From UBA4416 sp036676295 (GTDB lineage Bacteria > Bacteroidota > Bacteroidia > B-17B0 > Aurantibacillaceae), in contig JAKFDE010000005.1 of the NCBI GenBank assembly GCA_036676295.1, positions 1 to 64,000 on the forward strand: 64,000 nucleotides of DNA, in the 5' to 3' direction. How positions within the stretch are numbered: the stretch's first letter is position 1; the number at the start of each line of letters is the position of its first letter. The notes under the pieces are model-generated. The model was not told where the DNA came from and searched no databases. It worked only from the letters and a program-made list of their open reading frames with translations. Shown one piece after another: positions 37,136 through 46,796 of the stretch. A program made the translations under genes and the position numbers.

Positions 37136-37498
37136 ATGCCAAATAATACCGAAAAAGGGAATTTAGGGGAAGAGATCGCTATAAGTCATTTATTAAAGCA
37201 TGGATATGAGATTTTTGACAAAAATTGGCGATTTAAACACTTGGAAATTGATATCGTAGCCGGTATTAATGGCCTTTTGGTAATTGTAGAAGTAAAATTA
37301 AGAGCCAGTAACGCTTTTGGAACACCGGAAGAGTTTGTCACAAAATCCAAACAAAAAAAATTGATCAAAGCGGCTCATCACTATATTATTGAAAATAATA
37401 TTCAAACAGAAACCCGTTTTGACATCATTTCGATCATTCAAAATACAAATGAATTAGCAGTAGAACATATTCCGGGTGCTTTTTATCCAACCTTATAA
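37136..37498 (+). CDS. YraN family (UPF0102) putative endonuclease
   Basis: The 120-residue protein has the restriction endonuclease-like fold of YraN: G-x-x-GE (GNLGEE), EIDIVA and VEVKLR, with the D/E-x-K-type residues. It probably acts on branched or damaged DNA, but no enzyme activity is firmly shown for the family to my knowledge. It overlaps the convergent anti-sigma-like gene by six bases at the 3' end. Confidence 0.9.
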   Translation: MPNNTEKGNLGEEIAISHLLKHGYEIFDKNWRFKHLEIDIVAGINGLLVIVEVKLRASNAFGTPEEFVTKSKQKKLIKAAHHYIIENNIQTETRFDIISIIQNTNELAVEHIPGAFYPTL

Positions 37499-38542
37499 AT
37501 TCTCGGCTGTTTTATGGGTAATGTTCAATCCTCCCAAGGTTAAGGCATAAGCTGTTGTATTTTTATTTTTATCCTCCTCGCCGTCAACCGCCTTTACGCC
37601 AAAGTTGTTTAAATTACGTAAGGTTTTTTCGGCAATAGACCATAAGCCTTTTTTCTTTTTAACAGGGGCTTCTGCAACTAGATCCTCTTCATTTTCCGTA
37701 ATAGTTTCAACAATTGTTTCAGGTTTAGCGTTTGCCTTAGCTGTTGTATTAGTGTTATTTGTTAAGACTTCTTTAGAGGTTATTTCATTAACCTCAGGGC
37801 TCTCCTTATTAACAACAATAGGATTGTTGTTAAGCGTATTGTTTTGAACACTATTATCGTTGTTAGGAGAATTTAAAACAGCTTTGTTTATTGAAACAGG
37901 AGTCTTATTCTCTTTTTTAGAATTTTGTGTTGTGGTTTTTTCTAATTGATTTGAAGCAATTGTTTTTGTTTCATGAGGCAAAATAACATTACTGTTTTTG
38001 TTGATCAAAGAATCATTTGTTGCTACTAAAATTTCTGAAGAATTAGTGTTTGACTTAGGCCATAAAATAAACAAACCAATAACGAACGCTACCGAAGCCG
38101 CTGCTGCAAACTGAGTAGCGGTAAAATTAAGCCAAACGATTTTTGCTTTACGTTTTAATTCGGCTTTATTAGGATACACTATACTTGTATCAGCTACCGC
38201 AACTGTATGTTGGTATAAATTTAATTCTTTAGCTAACGTTTGATTTTTTAAACAACTTTGTTCAACGTGTAATTTTTCATCACTACTTAATTGATTCTCA
38301 ACATAAGCTACAAATTGAGTTTCAGAAACCAGATCGGCTGATGTTTTTTTTAATTGTTGTTTATCATTAAAGCTGAATTGCTCAACTTCAATAGAAATGG
38401 GTGGCAACTCGGATAGATCAATATCTAATTCAGGATGCTGAATCAGAAATAATTCTAATTCCATCTGCAATTCATCAGATAAATTCCCTTCAGAATGATC
38501 TAACAAATAAGCTTCGTAATTATGTATATTAATTTGACTCAT
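37493..38542 (-). CDS. Membrane protein, probable anti-sigma factor
   Basis: The 349-residue protein has a cytosolic N-terminus (about 1-130), one membrane helix (about 137-160), and a periplasmic Asn/Thr/Lys-rich linker of some 130 residues ending in a short C-terminal domain. It starts one base into the stop codon of the ECF sigma factor gene (TAATG), so the pair are coupled. That arrangement is usual for a sigma factor and its membrane-bound inhibitor. I see no zinc motif, so the anti-sigma role is inferred. Confidence 0.65.
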   Translation of the reverse strand: MSQINIHNYEAYLLDHSEGNLSDELQMELELFLIQHPELDIDLSELPPISIEVEQFSFNDKQQLKKTSADLVSETQFVAYVENQLSSDEKLHVEQSCLKNQTLAKELNLYQHTVAVADTSIVYPNKAELKRKAKIVWLNFTATQFAAAASVAFVIGLFILWPKSNTNSSEILVATNDSLINKNSNVILPHETKTIASNQLEKTTTQNSKKENKTPVSINKAVLNSPNNDNSVQNNTLNNNPIVVNKESPEVNEITSKEVLTNNTNTTAKANAKPETIVETITENEEDLVAEAPVKKKKGLWSIAEKTLRNLNNFGVKAVDGEEDKNKNTTAYALTLGGLNITHKTAENL

Positions 38543-39027
38543 TAAATAACAACCTCTAATTTTCCAATATAATTTTTCAAAAATGCCCTTGCTCTAAAAA
38601 TATAAACCTTTACCTGGCTTTCTGTTAAATTAGTTATCTTCCCTATCTCAGCATAATCATACCCTTCATAATCTCTCAATAACACCACGCTTTTTTGTAT
38701 CTCAGGTAATTTATCTAAAGCCTGATTCAAGATCTCCTTAAGATCGGAATAGTGTTTTTCATGTTTTAAACTGTTTTCTACTACCTCTGTATAATCTCCC
38801 TGTTTCTTCGCTTTTCTGGTATGATCCACTAAAGTGTGATGGGCTGCTGTAAATAAATAAGATTTAGCATTCGTACTTTCAATATCATTTACTTTTCTCC
38901 ACACCTTTTCATAAGTGTCCTGAACAATGTCTTTGGCCACGTCTTCATCCTTTATATGCTTTAAAATAAAGCGATATAAATTATCAGCATACTGATCAAC
39001 ACAGCTATTAAATTCAGAAACAGTCAA
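38542..39027 (-). CDS. ECF-type RNA polymerase sigma factor
   Basis: The 161-residue protein has sigma region 2 (RFILKHIKDEDVAKDIVQDTYEKVWRK) and region 4 (LPEIQKSVVLLRDYEGYDYAEIGKITNLTESQVKVYIFRARAFLK), with no regions 1 or 3. It directs RNA polymerase to a stress or envelope regulon and is probably controlled by the membrane protein downstream. The start appears to be TTG 39027; no ATG occurs before region 2. Confidence 0.92.
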   Translation of the reverse strand: MTVSEFNSCVDQYADNLYRFILKHIKDEDVAKDIVQDTYEKVWRKVNDIESTNAKSYLFTAAHHTLVDHTRKAKKQGDYTEVVENSLKHEKHYSDLKEILNQALDKLPEIQKSVVLLRDYEGYDYAEIGKITNLTESQVKVYIFRARAFLKNYIGKLEVVI

Positions 39028-39087
39028 AGGGTTTAATTATACATAAGACGCATAGAAGAAAGCAAAAGTTACACCAAGCTTAAAAAC

Positions 39088-39114
39088 AAAACCCCCTGAT
39101 AATCAGAGGGTTTT
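39088..39114 (-). terminator. Terminator after the transglycosylase gene
   Basis: The arms AAAACCCCCTGAT and ATCAGAGGGTTTT pair with one mismatch. On the minus strand the stem is followed by a TTTTG-type T-rich run. It closes the LysM transglycosylase transcript. Confidence 0.8.
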
Positions 39115-39125
39115 AAGAGATTACT

Positions 39126-40655
39126 TTAAGATACCAGTTTTATTTTAAGCTTTTGTCCTTTTTGCAGTTGTTTGTTTTTTCCAAAATTATTGAGTTTAGA
39201 TATTTCGGAAACTGGTACGCCATATTTTTTAGAGATTCCAAATAAGGTTTCTCCGCTTTTTACCTGATGGTATTTATATTGCCCTTTAACAGAAGAAGCA
39301 TCTGCTAATTTTTTAGGGGCAACGCTATCCGTTTTTTCTGTGCTAACCGCAAGGTTTGTTTGTGGCGCTTTAGGAGTATCTGTTTTTGTAGTATTGTTAG
39401 GTACTGCAACATCTTGTTTCACATAAACCACCAATTTTTTTCCGGCTTTTAGTCCTTTTTTACCAATATAGTTCCATGACTTTAAATCGGCAACAGTAAC
39501 GCCGTATTTACGTGCAATGGTGCTGATCTTTTCTCCATTGCGAACTGTATGTGTTTTTTGAACTTCTTTAACAGCAAGAGCACTTTCTGTTAATTCTAGT
39601 TTTTGAGATTTTATGGCGGCGTAAATTTCAGGTTCGTTAGAAATAAATGTTCCAATTTTAGCTTTAGGCAATGTTAAGCAGTTGCCACCGGCCGGGATAA
39701 CACCTTTACGATATTGTGGATTAAAATAAGCTACTTCATCCACCGGCACATCCAACGCTAAAGATATTTGCTCAAAGGTCATTGGCTCTTTAACAACAGC
39801 TGTGTCAACTTCAAAATATGTTTTACGTGGTGTAGAAGCATAAATATTATGTTCTGTTGGATAATTCATTACATAATTCGCTGCAATAAAAGCCGGTACA
39901 TAAGCCTGTGTTTCTAAAGGTAAATAGGGGCGAATTTCCCAATAGGTCTTTTTCCCACCACTGCGACGAATGGCTTTACTGATAGTTCCAGGCCCTGCAT
40001 TGTAAGCTGCTAATACCATTTGCCAATCGCCAAACATGTTATATAAACTTTGTAAATACTCAGCGGCTGCTTCCGTTGCTTTGTAAACATCCGAACGTTC
40101 ATCAATGTATGAAGTCACCGTCAACCCGTACATTTTACCGGTAGGGTACATGAATTGCCATAAACCTGTTGCTCCGCATTTTGAACGGGCATTAGGATTA
40201 AGGGCGGATTCCACTACAGCTAAGTGCTTTAATTCTAAAGGAATATTGTGTTTATCAAAAACCTCTTCAAACATCGGGTAATACAATTGCGACAAACCCA
40301 TCATTCGGCTCACTAATTGACGCTTACGAACAGCGTATAACTCAATAAACCCTTTTACATGCGGGTTATACACCAAATCAAAAGGTGAATTGGCATCTAG
40401 TTTAGCTAAACGACTTTCATAAACGAAATCCTCAAAACGAGGAACACTGTCTACCGCATATTTGTATTTATTGGTTTTAGGATAAACCGGCTTTGCTAAC
40501 GCTTTTTCAAGTACTTTTTGATTGGCTAAACTATCTAACATAGCCGCTACAGGATTATCCGTCATGGTTATGCTGCCTTGGGCAAACATACCGCCAGTGG
40601 CCAAAACAGACACTATAAGTGCTTTTTGGATGGAGAGTTTTAGTGTAGTGATCAT
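39126..40655 (-). CDS. Lytic transglycosylase with two LysM domains (MltD-like)
   Basis: The 509-residue protein has a signal peptide (about 1-26), an SLT family 1 domain (about 125-260) with catalytic E149 in VVESALNP and GLWQFM, then two LysM domains (about 370-414 and 461-507). It cuts peptidoglycan glycan strands, giving 1,6-anhydro products. LysM units hold it to the wall. It is a single-gene unit with its own terminator; on the other side a divergent gene starts at 40787. Confidence 0.93.
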   Translation of the reverse strand: MITTLKLSIQKALIVSVLATGGMFAQGSITMTDNPVAAMLDSLANQKVLEKALAKPVYPKTNKYKYAVDSVPRFEDFVYESRLAKLDANSPFDLVYNPHVKGFIELYAVRKRQLVSRMMGLSQLYYPMFEEVFDKHNIPLELKHLAVVESALNPNARSKCGATGLWQFMYPTGKMYGLTVTSYIDERSDVYKATEAAAEYLQSLYNMFGDWQMVLAAYNAGPGTISKAIRRSGGKKTYWEIRPYLPLETQAYVPAFIAANYVMNYPTEHNIYASTPRKTYFEVDTAVVKEPMTFEQISLALDVPVDEVAYFNPQYRKGVIPAGGNCLTLPKAKIGTFISNEPEIYAAIKSQKLELTESALAVKEVQKTHTVRNGEKISTIARKYGVTVADLKSWNYIGKKGLKAGKKLVVYVKQDVAVPNNTTKTDTPKAPQTNLAVSTEKTDSVAPKKLADASSVKGQYKYHQVKSGETLFGISKKYGVPVSEISKLNNFGKNKQLQKGQKLKIKLVS

Positions 40656-40751
40656 ATAGTTTAGTTTGCTTTCTTATAACGTAATAATAGTCAAAACGTT
40701 ACATTTTTTTTTAAATCTTCTACACAAGTATAAAAATAATAGACGAAACCC

Positions 40752-40759
40752 CAAAGTTA
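40752..40759 (-). promoter_or_regulatory. Candidate -7 element of the transglycosylase gene
   Basis: On the minus strand TAACTTTG fits TAnnTTTG and lies about 97 bases before the ATG. No clear -33 TTG is seen. Confidence 0.35.
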
Positions 40760-40786
40760 AACTATATTAATTTTTAACTTCGGGCT

Positions 40787-41221
40787 GTGAAAAACGAAAA
40801 AGACGAGCCAAAAGAGTATTTTGAACGCAACATTTTAGTTGTAGTAACCCTAGCCGCTATTAGTATATTTTTAGATTGGTTAACGATTCATTTATTTTTA
40901 GATGTTAACCCTTGGGGGACTTTAGTAGGTGTTCCCGCAATAATCCTAAGCTTACAAGCCTTGTGGTTAATTGTTAATCCCTACGCCATCGTGTATGAAG
41001 ACCGTTTTGAAATAAAACAAAGTTTGTTTTACAATAAGCATTTTTATTTTTTAGACACAAAAGCCGTTAGATCTAACGGGAATTTGTCTTTACAGATGAT
41101 TTATAATGATGATGAACTTGAAAAACTGCCTTTATTCGGAATCAAAGCTTCACACAAAACAGCCTTTCAACAAAAATTACAAGAAAAAATCGATTTTAGC
41201 CTTAAAAATCGAAGTTTTTAG
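40787..41221 (+). CDS. Hypothetical membrane protein with two helices
   Basis: The 144-residue protein has two membrane helices (about 17-36 and 45-63) close to the N-terminus and a soluble C-terminal domain that looks like a PH-type fold (YEDRFEIKQSLFYNKHFYFLDTKAV). The function is not recognised. The start is GTG 40787; no ATG lies close by. A near-consensus TAACTTCG (40775-40782) just before it suggests a leaderless or short-leader transcript. Confidence 0.55.
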   Translation: MKNEKDEPKEYFERNILVVVTLAAISIFLDWLTIHLFLDVNPWGTLVGVPAIILSLQALWLIVNPYAIVYEDRFEIKQSLFYNKHFYFLDTKAVRSNGNLSLQMIYNDDELEKLPLFGIKASHKTAFQQKLQEKIDFSLKNRSF

Positions 41222-41258
41222 CATGATTTAAGGTATTTTTGCCAAAAATTAATTACTG

Positions 41259-41927
41259 ATGAAAAACAAAAAACTGATTCTTTTTTTAATTATTCTTTTT
41301 CCATCAGTATTTTGGTTGATTCTGGAACTAAGTACAATTAATGCTAAAAAATTGCCTCATTACGGGCCAAAATCCGGAGCCGGAAAAGACACCGTTTTTT
41401 ATCAAATCAATCCTACTTTTAATGATCTGATCATTGGAAATGACAAACAATGGAAGATGCAAAAATTAACCTTAGACACGGTTCAATATCCCATTTTTGC
41501 TGTATGTTTCATTAAACAAAGTTATCAGAAAGATAATTATAGGATGGATGGTTTAACAGAATATGTTCAATACAAGCGTTCAAAAATCAAAGAAATTCCT
41601 TTTATCATTGTAACTACCTGCGATGGCCCAAATAACGATTCCTGTTTTAAGGAATTTGAAAAGTTCGAAAAAGATAGTCCAAACATCTCTAATTTATTTT
41701 GGCAATCTTCTTCTTTTGATAGTTTAAATCTGGCATATTTTAAAGAAAAACCGATCTATATTGATTATAGTTTTTTTGTCTTAGTTGATGTGAAGCGCCA
41801 GATCAGAGGTTATTACGATGGTCGCTATGTGTCAGAAATTAAACGATTGATCGAAGAGTATCAACATCTAAGGTTAAAAGAAGAAAAGAAAACATTGTTG
41901 AATGCTAATAAAATAGAAACAAAATAA
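41259..41927 (+). CDS. SCO1/SenC-like membrane-anchored protein lacking the copper CxxxC motif
   Basis: The 222-residue protein has an N-terminal membrane anchor (about 5-23) and a thioredoxin-like body. Its C-terminal FVLVDVKRQIRGYYDGRYVSEIKRLIEEY aligns by eye with LIDTQKRVRGMYDGTDSVAVAKLISDI of the SCO protein encoded next. The CxxxC and the copper-binding His are absent. It may be a degenerate partner. The stop overlaps the start of the next gene by one base (TAATG). Confidence 0.55.
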   Translation: MKNKKLILFLIILFPSVFWLILELSTINAKKLPHYGPKSGAGKDTVFYQINPTFNDLIIGNDKQWKMQKLTLDTVQYPIFAVCFIKQSYQKDNYRMDGLTEYVQYKRSKIKEIPFIIVTTCDGPNNDSCFKEFEKFEKDSPNISNLFWQSSSFDSLNLAYFKEKPIYIDYSFFVLVDVKRQIRGYYDGRYVSEIKRLIEEYQHLRLKEEKKTLLNANKIETK

Positions 41928-42550
41928 TGCAACGAATTATCATCCTATCTTTTTTGAGCTTAATTATTTTTGCTTGTAAAACTGAATCTACACACAAACA
42001 ATTATTACCTATTCTTGGCGAAAAAAAATTAGCCGGCACAGAGTCTAAGGATACCATCTATCATAGCATTCAGCCTTTTTCATTTATAAATCAATTTGGC
42101 GATACTGTTTCCGAGAAAACTATTAACAACAAAATTTATGTGGCTGATTTTTTCTTTGCAACCTGTCAAAGTATTTGCCCGCAAATGAGTTCACAATTAG
42201 TAAATGTGCAAAAAGCATTTGAAAAAGATAATGGTGTTTTGATTTTATCGCATACTGTAAATCCGATGCACGATACTGTTGAGGTTTTAAACGGCTACGC
42301 ACAAAGCTACGGCGCCATTAAAAATAAGTGGCATTTTTTAACCGGAAATAAAAAAGCAATATACGATATGGCACGTTATAGTTATTTGGTAAATGCTTTA
42401 GAAGAAGACGGAACACCTGAAGGGTTTTTACATAGCGAATTATTCTTGTTAATTGATACACAAAAGCGTGTGCGTGGCATGTACGATGGGACGGACAGCG
42501 TGGCAGTAGCTAAATTAATTTCAGATATTAAATTATTAAAACAAGAATAA
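41927..42550 (+). CDS. SCO1/SenC family copper chaperone
   Basis: The 207-residue lipoprotein (signal to C17) has the copper site C80-x-x-x-C84 in ATCQSICP and H169 in GFLHSEL, the family's third ligand. SCO proteins deliver copper to the CuA centre of cytochrome c oxidase. No oxidase subunit genes are in this window. It is coupled to the upstream Cys-less paralogue by TAATG. It stops 5 bases before the TM2 gene. Confidence 0.92.
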   Translation: MQRIIILSFLSLIIFACKTESTHKQLLPILGEKKLAGTESKDTIYHSIQPFSFINQFGDTVSEKTINNKIYVADFFFATCQSICPQMSSQLVNVQKAFEKDNGVLILSHTVNPMHDTVEVLNGYAQSYGAIKNKWHFLTGNKKAIYDMARYSYLVNALEEDGTPEGFLHSELFLLIDTQKRVRGMYDGTDSVAVAKLISDIKLLKQE

Positions 42551-42555
42551 ATAAC

Positions 42556-42990
42556 ATGAAATATTTAATGGCTATACTGTTTTGTTTAGTGAATGTTTGT
42601 GCATTCTCTAACACTAGTAATAGCGTTAAGGTTTTCTATTTAGACAGTGCTCAACAAGTGGTTAGTTCTGAAATTATTTCAATCGAAGAATTAAATACTA
42701 TTTCGTTACTGGATGAAAAACCAAACCCTGTTTTTCAGATCTTTCGTAAAAAACAAAAACTCAATAAAAAAATCACCTCTGCTGTCTTAGCGTTTCCTTT
42801 TCCGTTTGGCATCGTAGGTTTACACCGCATTTATTTAGGCACAAAGCCACATGTGCCGGTAGTATACATTGCCAGCCTCGGCGGTGTATTTGGTATTTTA
42901 CCTCTTATTGATTTTTGCGCCATTGTCTTTGATAAAGATTTTAACTCTTATCGCGATAATGGCAAAGTATTAATGTGGGTGAAGGAGTAA
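42556..42990 (+). CDS. TM2 domain protein
   Basis: The 144-residue protein has a signal peptide (1-19) and a C-terminal TM2 domain (about 78-125) with two helices and the GLHRIYLG turn, followed by GVFGILPLIDFCAIV. Such proteins are small envelope or inner-membrane proteins of unknown function. It lies 5 bases after the SCO gene, so co-transcription is likely. It meets RluD tail to tail with only 5 bases between. Confidence 0.8.
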   Translation: MKYLMAILFCLVNVCAFSNTSNSVKVFYLDSAQQVVSSEIISIEELNTISLLDEKPNPVFQIFRKKQKLNKKITSAVLAFPFPFGIVGLHRIYLGTKPHVPVVYIASLGGVFGILPLIDFCAIVFDKDFNSYRDNGKVLMWVKE

Positions 42991-42995
42991 TTTAA

Positions 42996-44060
42996 TTATT
43001 CCTCTTCAAACTTATACGAATACTTTCTCCACTTTTCAATCACACTTTGCATATCGTTTGGTAGATCGCTTTCAAAAAAGATCGGCTTTTGAGTAATAGG
43101 ATGTGTAACGCCAAGTGTTTTAGCGTGCAAGGCGTGACGAGGCAATAACTCAAAACAATTTTCAATAAACTGTTTATACTTATTGCTTGGTAAACCTTTT
43201 AATATTCTGTCGCCACCATATTCATTATCGTTGAACAAAGGATGCCCCAGATGCCTCATATGGATGCGTATTTGGTGTGTACGTCCTGTTTCAAGTTTAC
43301 ACTCTACTACCGTAACATAACCAAAACGTTCTAAAACTTTATAATGCGTGATCGCATGTTTTCCATGATCGCTATCCGGAAAGCAAGCCATCACTTTTCT
43401 GTTTTTCAAATCACGAGCTACATTGCAACTGATCGTCCCGGCATCTTCTTTCACATCTCCCCAAACAATAGCAATGTATTTTCTGTCCAAATTACGGTCA
43501 AAAAAATCTTTCGCCAAGCGGGTCATGGCTAATTCTGTTTTAGCAACAATAATAATCCCTGAAGTGTTTTTGTCAATACGATGTACTAATCCCGGTCTAT
43601 CGATCGATAAATTTTCAGTCAATTGGGTTCTCGAAGTCGGTAAGTTTTTAAACCTCCATGCCAAAGCATTTACCAAGGTACCTGTGTAATGCCCATAAGC
43701 AGGGTGAACCACCATGCCAGGCTCTTTATTTACCACGCAGATATAATCATCTTCATAAACTACATTGATCGGAATATCTTCGGCAACAACCTCAACATCA
43801 CGCGGAGGCGTTGTCATTAATACCGAAATTTCATCAAGGGGTTTTATTTTATAACTTGATTTAATGGGTTTACCATTAACCAATATACATTCCGCATCGC
43901 AAGCCTGTTGTAATTTGGTGCGCGTCGCATTTTGAATACGTATCATCAAAAATTTATCAATACGCATCATCACCTGGCCTTTTTCAACCTTAATGTTATG
44001 GTGTTCGTAAAGCTCCCGTTCTTCTTCTCCGGATTCTACTTCTTCAATATCTTCTGTCAT
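42996..44060 (-). CDS. rluD: RluD-type 23S rRNA pseudouridine synthase
   Basis: The 354-residue protein has an S4 RNA-binding domain (about 32-90) and a pseudouridine synthase domain. The catalytic D163 is in the RLD-like VHRIDKNTSG. GRTHQIRIHMRHLGHPL is the second family motif. It would modify 23S rRNA helix 69. RluC-type alternatives are possible. An acidic N-terminus is present. The start lies 1 base downstream of the end of the T9SS protein gene. Confidence 0.9.
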   Translation of the reverse strand: MTEDIEEVESGEEERELYEHHNIKVEKGQVMMRIDKFLMIRIQNATRTKLQQACDAECILVNGKPIKSSYKIKPLDEISVLMTTPPRDVEVVAEDIPINVVYEDDYICVVNKEPGMVVHPAYGHYTGTLVNALAWRFKNLPTSRTQLTENLSIDRPGLVHRIDKNTSGIIIVAKTELAMTRLAKDFFDRNLDRKYIAIVWGDVKEDAGTISCNVARDLKNRKVMACFPDSDHGKHAITHYKVLERFGYVTVVECKLETGRTHQIRIHMRHLGHPLFNDNEYGGDRILKGLPSNKYKQFIENCFELLPRHALHAKTLGVTHPITQKPIFFESDLPNDMQSVIEKWRKYSYKFEEE

Positions 44061-44061
44061 G

Positions 44062-45969
44062 TTATCGGGATATAATCAATTTTTTAGGACTAACGTTTAC
44101 CTGCTTGTTGTTAAAGTAAACGAAATAAATGCCATTAGGTAAATTACTGATATCTATGCTTGTGTTCTCTTCTAGATCAGAAGAAAGCACCGTTTGGCCA
44201 ATAGATGAAATAATATCTATTGATGCATTCTCTATTGTAATATCCATGCTTTGAATATTTAATATGTTTTGAGCAGGGTTTGGAAATAAAGTAAACACAT
44301 TGTTTTTTTCGTATTCCCTTACGCCAACTGTTGGTGTTGGAGGCGTACATCCCATTATCGGATTGATCATAATAGATCCCGGTATAGCCGATTGTACCCA
44401 GCTGCCACTAATGTTATAAAACAGATCATTGGCATGATTGGTGTTTTTATCAAAGCCAATATTCAAAGCTTTATTAGTGGTTTGCTGTATGCCAATAAAG
44501 TAAGTTCCTGCACCCAAAGGCAAACAAGAAGTTAATGTATAAGTTGGCATTATATTATAACCGCCTTGCAAATATTTCGGGTACGAAGCGCTATCACGAA
44601 GTATCACTCCACCGGGGCTTCCGCCGTTACCATCCCATACAACTATTCTAAATGTAGAGTTTACTATATTTTGTCCATCAACAATAGGATCAAAATAAAT
44701 ATTTACTGCGCGTAAAGTATCAGCCACATTTAATTTAAATCTTACCGCTGTTTTAGCGCCATAGGTATTCAAATAATACCCTAACTCTGCTGTACCATCG
44801 TCGTGCGCAAAATAATCAGAAAAGGTTTGAATTTGTTCTAACGTATCATTTTGTTTAAGCACATCTGAACTATACGTGGTAAAATGTTTAATTGTGAAAT
44901 GAGTTGGGCCTGAAAATAAAGAAACGCTGGGAACATAAGTAAAAGTAGGATTAGCGTGAGGGGCAAAATCCTGATACCCATTATTTTGAAAAGGAGGTAA
45001 ATTATCATTCCCACCATTATATTGGTCAACTATCACATTGCCGCTATCATATACTATGTAATTATATGCTATATTTGGTTCAGGAGTGCCGGTATAATTA
45101 TTGCGCATGTAATTTTTTAATGAACTCGTCATTTCCTGTGGAATGTATTGGCGGTACGGCATCGCCCAGTAATTTTTTAAAAAGGAGCTGCTTCTATAGG
45201 CAAATGCCACATCCTGACGACTGGTGTCTTCTCTTGTTCTACCCGAATTCAAGTAAATATAATCAAGATGCCAATGATCCAAACTACCACTCAAAGTAGC
45301 TCTATTTCTGAATCTGAATTGAAAAGAACTATCTAAATACGCCGTATCCTTAATGTAAATCATTACTCGGTAAAAATTAGTATCAGTTGCCGAAGGATTA
45401 TAACCTTTTACACCCCACACCTTTTGCCATTTTTGTTGGTTTGCTTTATAAAAATCCAAACATAAAGAATCATTTGGTTCAGGTGCTTCGCCATTGCCTT
45501 CTGCTTGGTAATAAAAACTTAAACGGATGCTATCATCGGCGTTATAAGCAACAGGCCCTTTACGCTTTAAATTGATGAGGTTTGAGGTTAAATAATCGGC
45601 CTTAGATGAGCTGGAAACCGGTGCCGATATATCATATGGGTAGCCTTTTTTATTCAACCCATCAAACGTAGCTACACCAATACTTAGCGGAGCTATAGGA
45701 AAACCGGTATTTACATACACATTGGAATCTTGCCATAAAGTAGCATTTGGATACGGGCTTTTGGTAGCATACGAAAAATCTTCGAAAAAAGGCAAATCTA
45801 TTGGAGTAAGCGTAGCTGTTTTAGAAACCATCCCGGATTTAGCTTTAATAACAGGTAGATTAATGTTTCCTCCTAGTGGCTTTAACTGTTCCTGAGCAGA
45901 AACGTTAAACCCGCACATAAAAAATACGATGCTAAAAATAGTGCTATATACTAATTTTGAAAATTTCAT
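44062..45969 (-). CDS. Secreted protein with T9SS type A sorting domain
   Basis: The 635-residue protein has a signal peptide (about 1-25). The middle is beta-rich and shows no enzyme motif I recognise. The C-terminus (about 555-635) contains FPNPAQNILNI and a final strand ending KKLIISR, as in T9SS cargo. Export and surface attachment are inferred. A conserved-looking Asp/Gly/Asn repeat character is absent, so an adhesin role is a guess. Confidence 0.8.
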   Translation of the reverse strand: MKFSKLVYSTIFSIVFFMCGFNVSAQEQLKPLGGNINLPVIKAKSGMVSKTATLTPIDLPFFEDFSYATKSPYPNATLWQDSNVYVNTGFPIAPLSIGVATFDGLNKKGYPYDISAPVSSSSKADYLTSNLINLKRKGPVAYNADDSIRLSFYYQAEGNGEAPEPNDSLCLDFYKANQQKWQKVWGVKGYNPSATDTNFYRVMIYIKDTAYLDSSFQFRFRNRATLSGSLDHWHLDYIYLNSGRTREDTSRQDVAFAYRSSSFLKNYWAMPYRQYIPQEMTSSLKNYMRNNYTGTPEPNIAYNYIVYDSGNVIVDQYNGGNDNLPPFQNNGYQDFAPHANPTFTYVPSVSLFSGPTHFTIKHFTTYSSDVLKQNDTLEQIQTFSDYFAHDDGTAELGYYLNTYGAKTAVRFKLNVADTLRAVNIYFDPIVDGQNIVNSTFRIVVWDGNGGSPGGVILRDSASYPKYLQGGYNIMPTYTLTSCLPLGAGTYFIGIQQTTNKALNIGFDKNTNHANDLFYNISGSWVQSAIPGSIMINPIMGCTPPTPTVGVREYEKNNVFTLFPNPAQNILNIQSMDITIENASIDIISSIGQTVLSSDLEENTSIDISNLPNGIYFVYFNNKQVNVSPKKLIISR

Positions 45970-45978
45970 TTCACTGTT

Positions 45979-46593
45979 TTATTGCTCATTGTCCGGGTCT
46001 AAATCCTCTACAGATGTGCTGTCAGAAGAAACAGGTATAAACTCATTATCTTTTTTTCCAACCGCTAAATCTATTTTACTGCCTTTTTTTATTGGCTCTC
46101 CCGGAGCAATTTCTTTGCCGTTATATAATTGTTTTAACACACATCCCTTGCAATCACCTGCTATTTCAGTGATTTTACCCACTTTTAACCCATAACTTTC
46201 GATCATAAATACTGCTTGGCGAGTACTTCTATCTACTAATTTTGGCATTTCCATCTGAGGTGCCTGTGTACTAGTAACGTATAGATAAATCAATCTATTG
46301 TGTTTCACCTGTGATTTTGCCTCAGGATCTTGCTTAATTACCATTCCGGCTTTTTCTTCCGGGTCGTAAATACTATCAATGATCACATATCTAACATGTT
46401 TATCTAAAATGAAATTATCTAACTCGGAAATTAATTTTCCTTTAAAATTGGGCACTTCAGCCGTTTCTCCATGATGGGTATAAACCCCTAAAAGTTTAAA
46501 TAATAGCCATAACAGTATAATTAAACTGACAAGTGCTATGATCAAGTGCTTTAAAAACGCTTTTGATTTTATAAATGCAAAAAAATCTTTCAT
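45979..46593 (-). CDS. PASTA domain membrane protein
   Basis: The 204-residue protein has a membrane helix (about 16-36) and two to three PASTA units (about 40-178). The VPNFKGKLISELDNFILDKH and MPKLVDRSTRQAVFMIESYGLKVG segments are typical. PASTA units bind peptidoglycan fragments or lipid II in Ser/Thr kinases; here there is no kinase domain, so it is a stand-alone PASTA protein. It is 9 bases upstream of the T9SS protein gene and likely co-transcribed. Confidence 0.85.
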   Translation of the reverse strand: MKDFFAFIKSKAFLKHLIIALVSLIILLWLLFKLLGVYTHHGETAEVPNFKGKLISELDNFILDKHVRYVIIDSIYDPEEKAGMVIKQDPEAKSQVKHNRLIYLYVTSTQAPQMEMPKLVDRSTRQAVFMIESYGLKVGKITEIAGDCKGCVLKQLYNGKEIAPGEPIKKGSKIDLAVGKKDNEFIPVSSDSTSVEDLDPDNEQ

Positions 46594-46796
46594 AATTTTA
46601 AGGCTGCTAATATACTGAAAATAAAGATATACTTATAGCTAACTGATTTTGGTTTTAAGAATTAATCTGCTGATATACACATTATTTTATCGTGGTTTTT
46701 GATTTTTTAGGATTTCGAAAATCAAGGCTGAGCTTTTTCATATATAGAATAAAAACACTTGTTTTAGAAAAAAAACAAAAAAAGTTTTGTTTTTTT

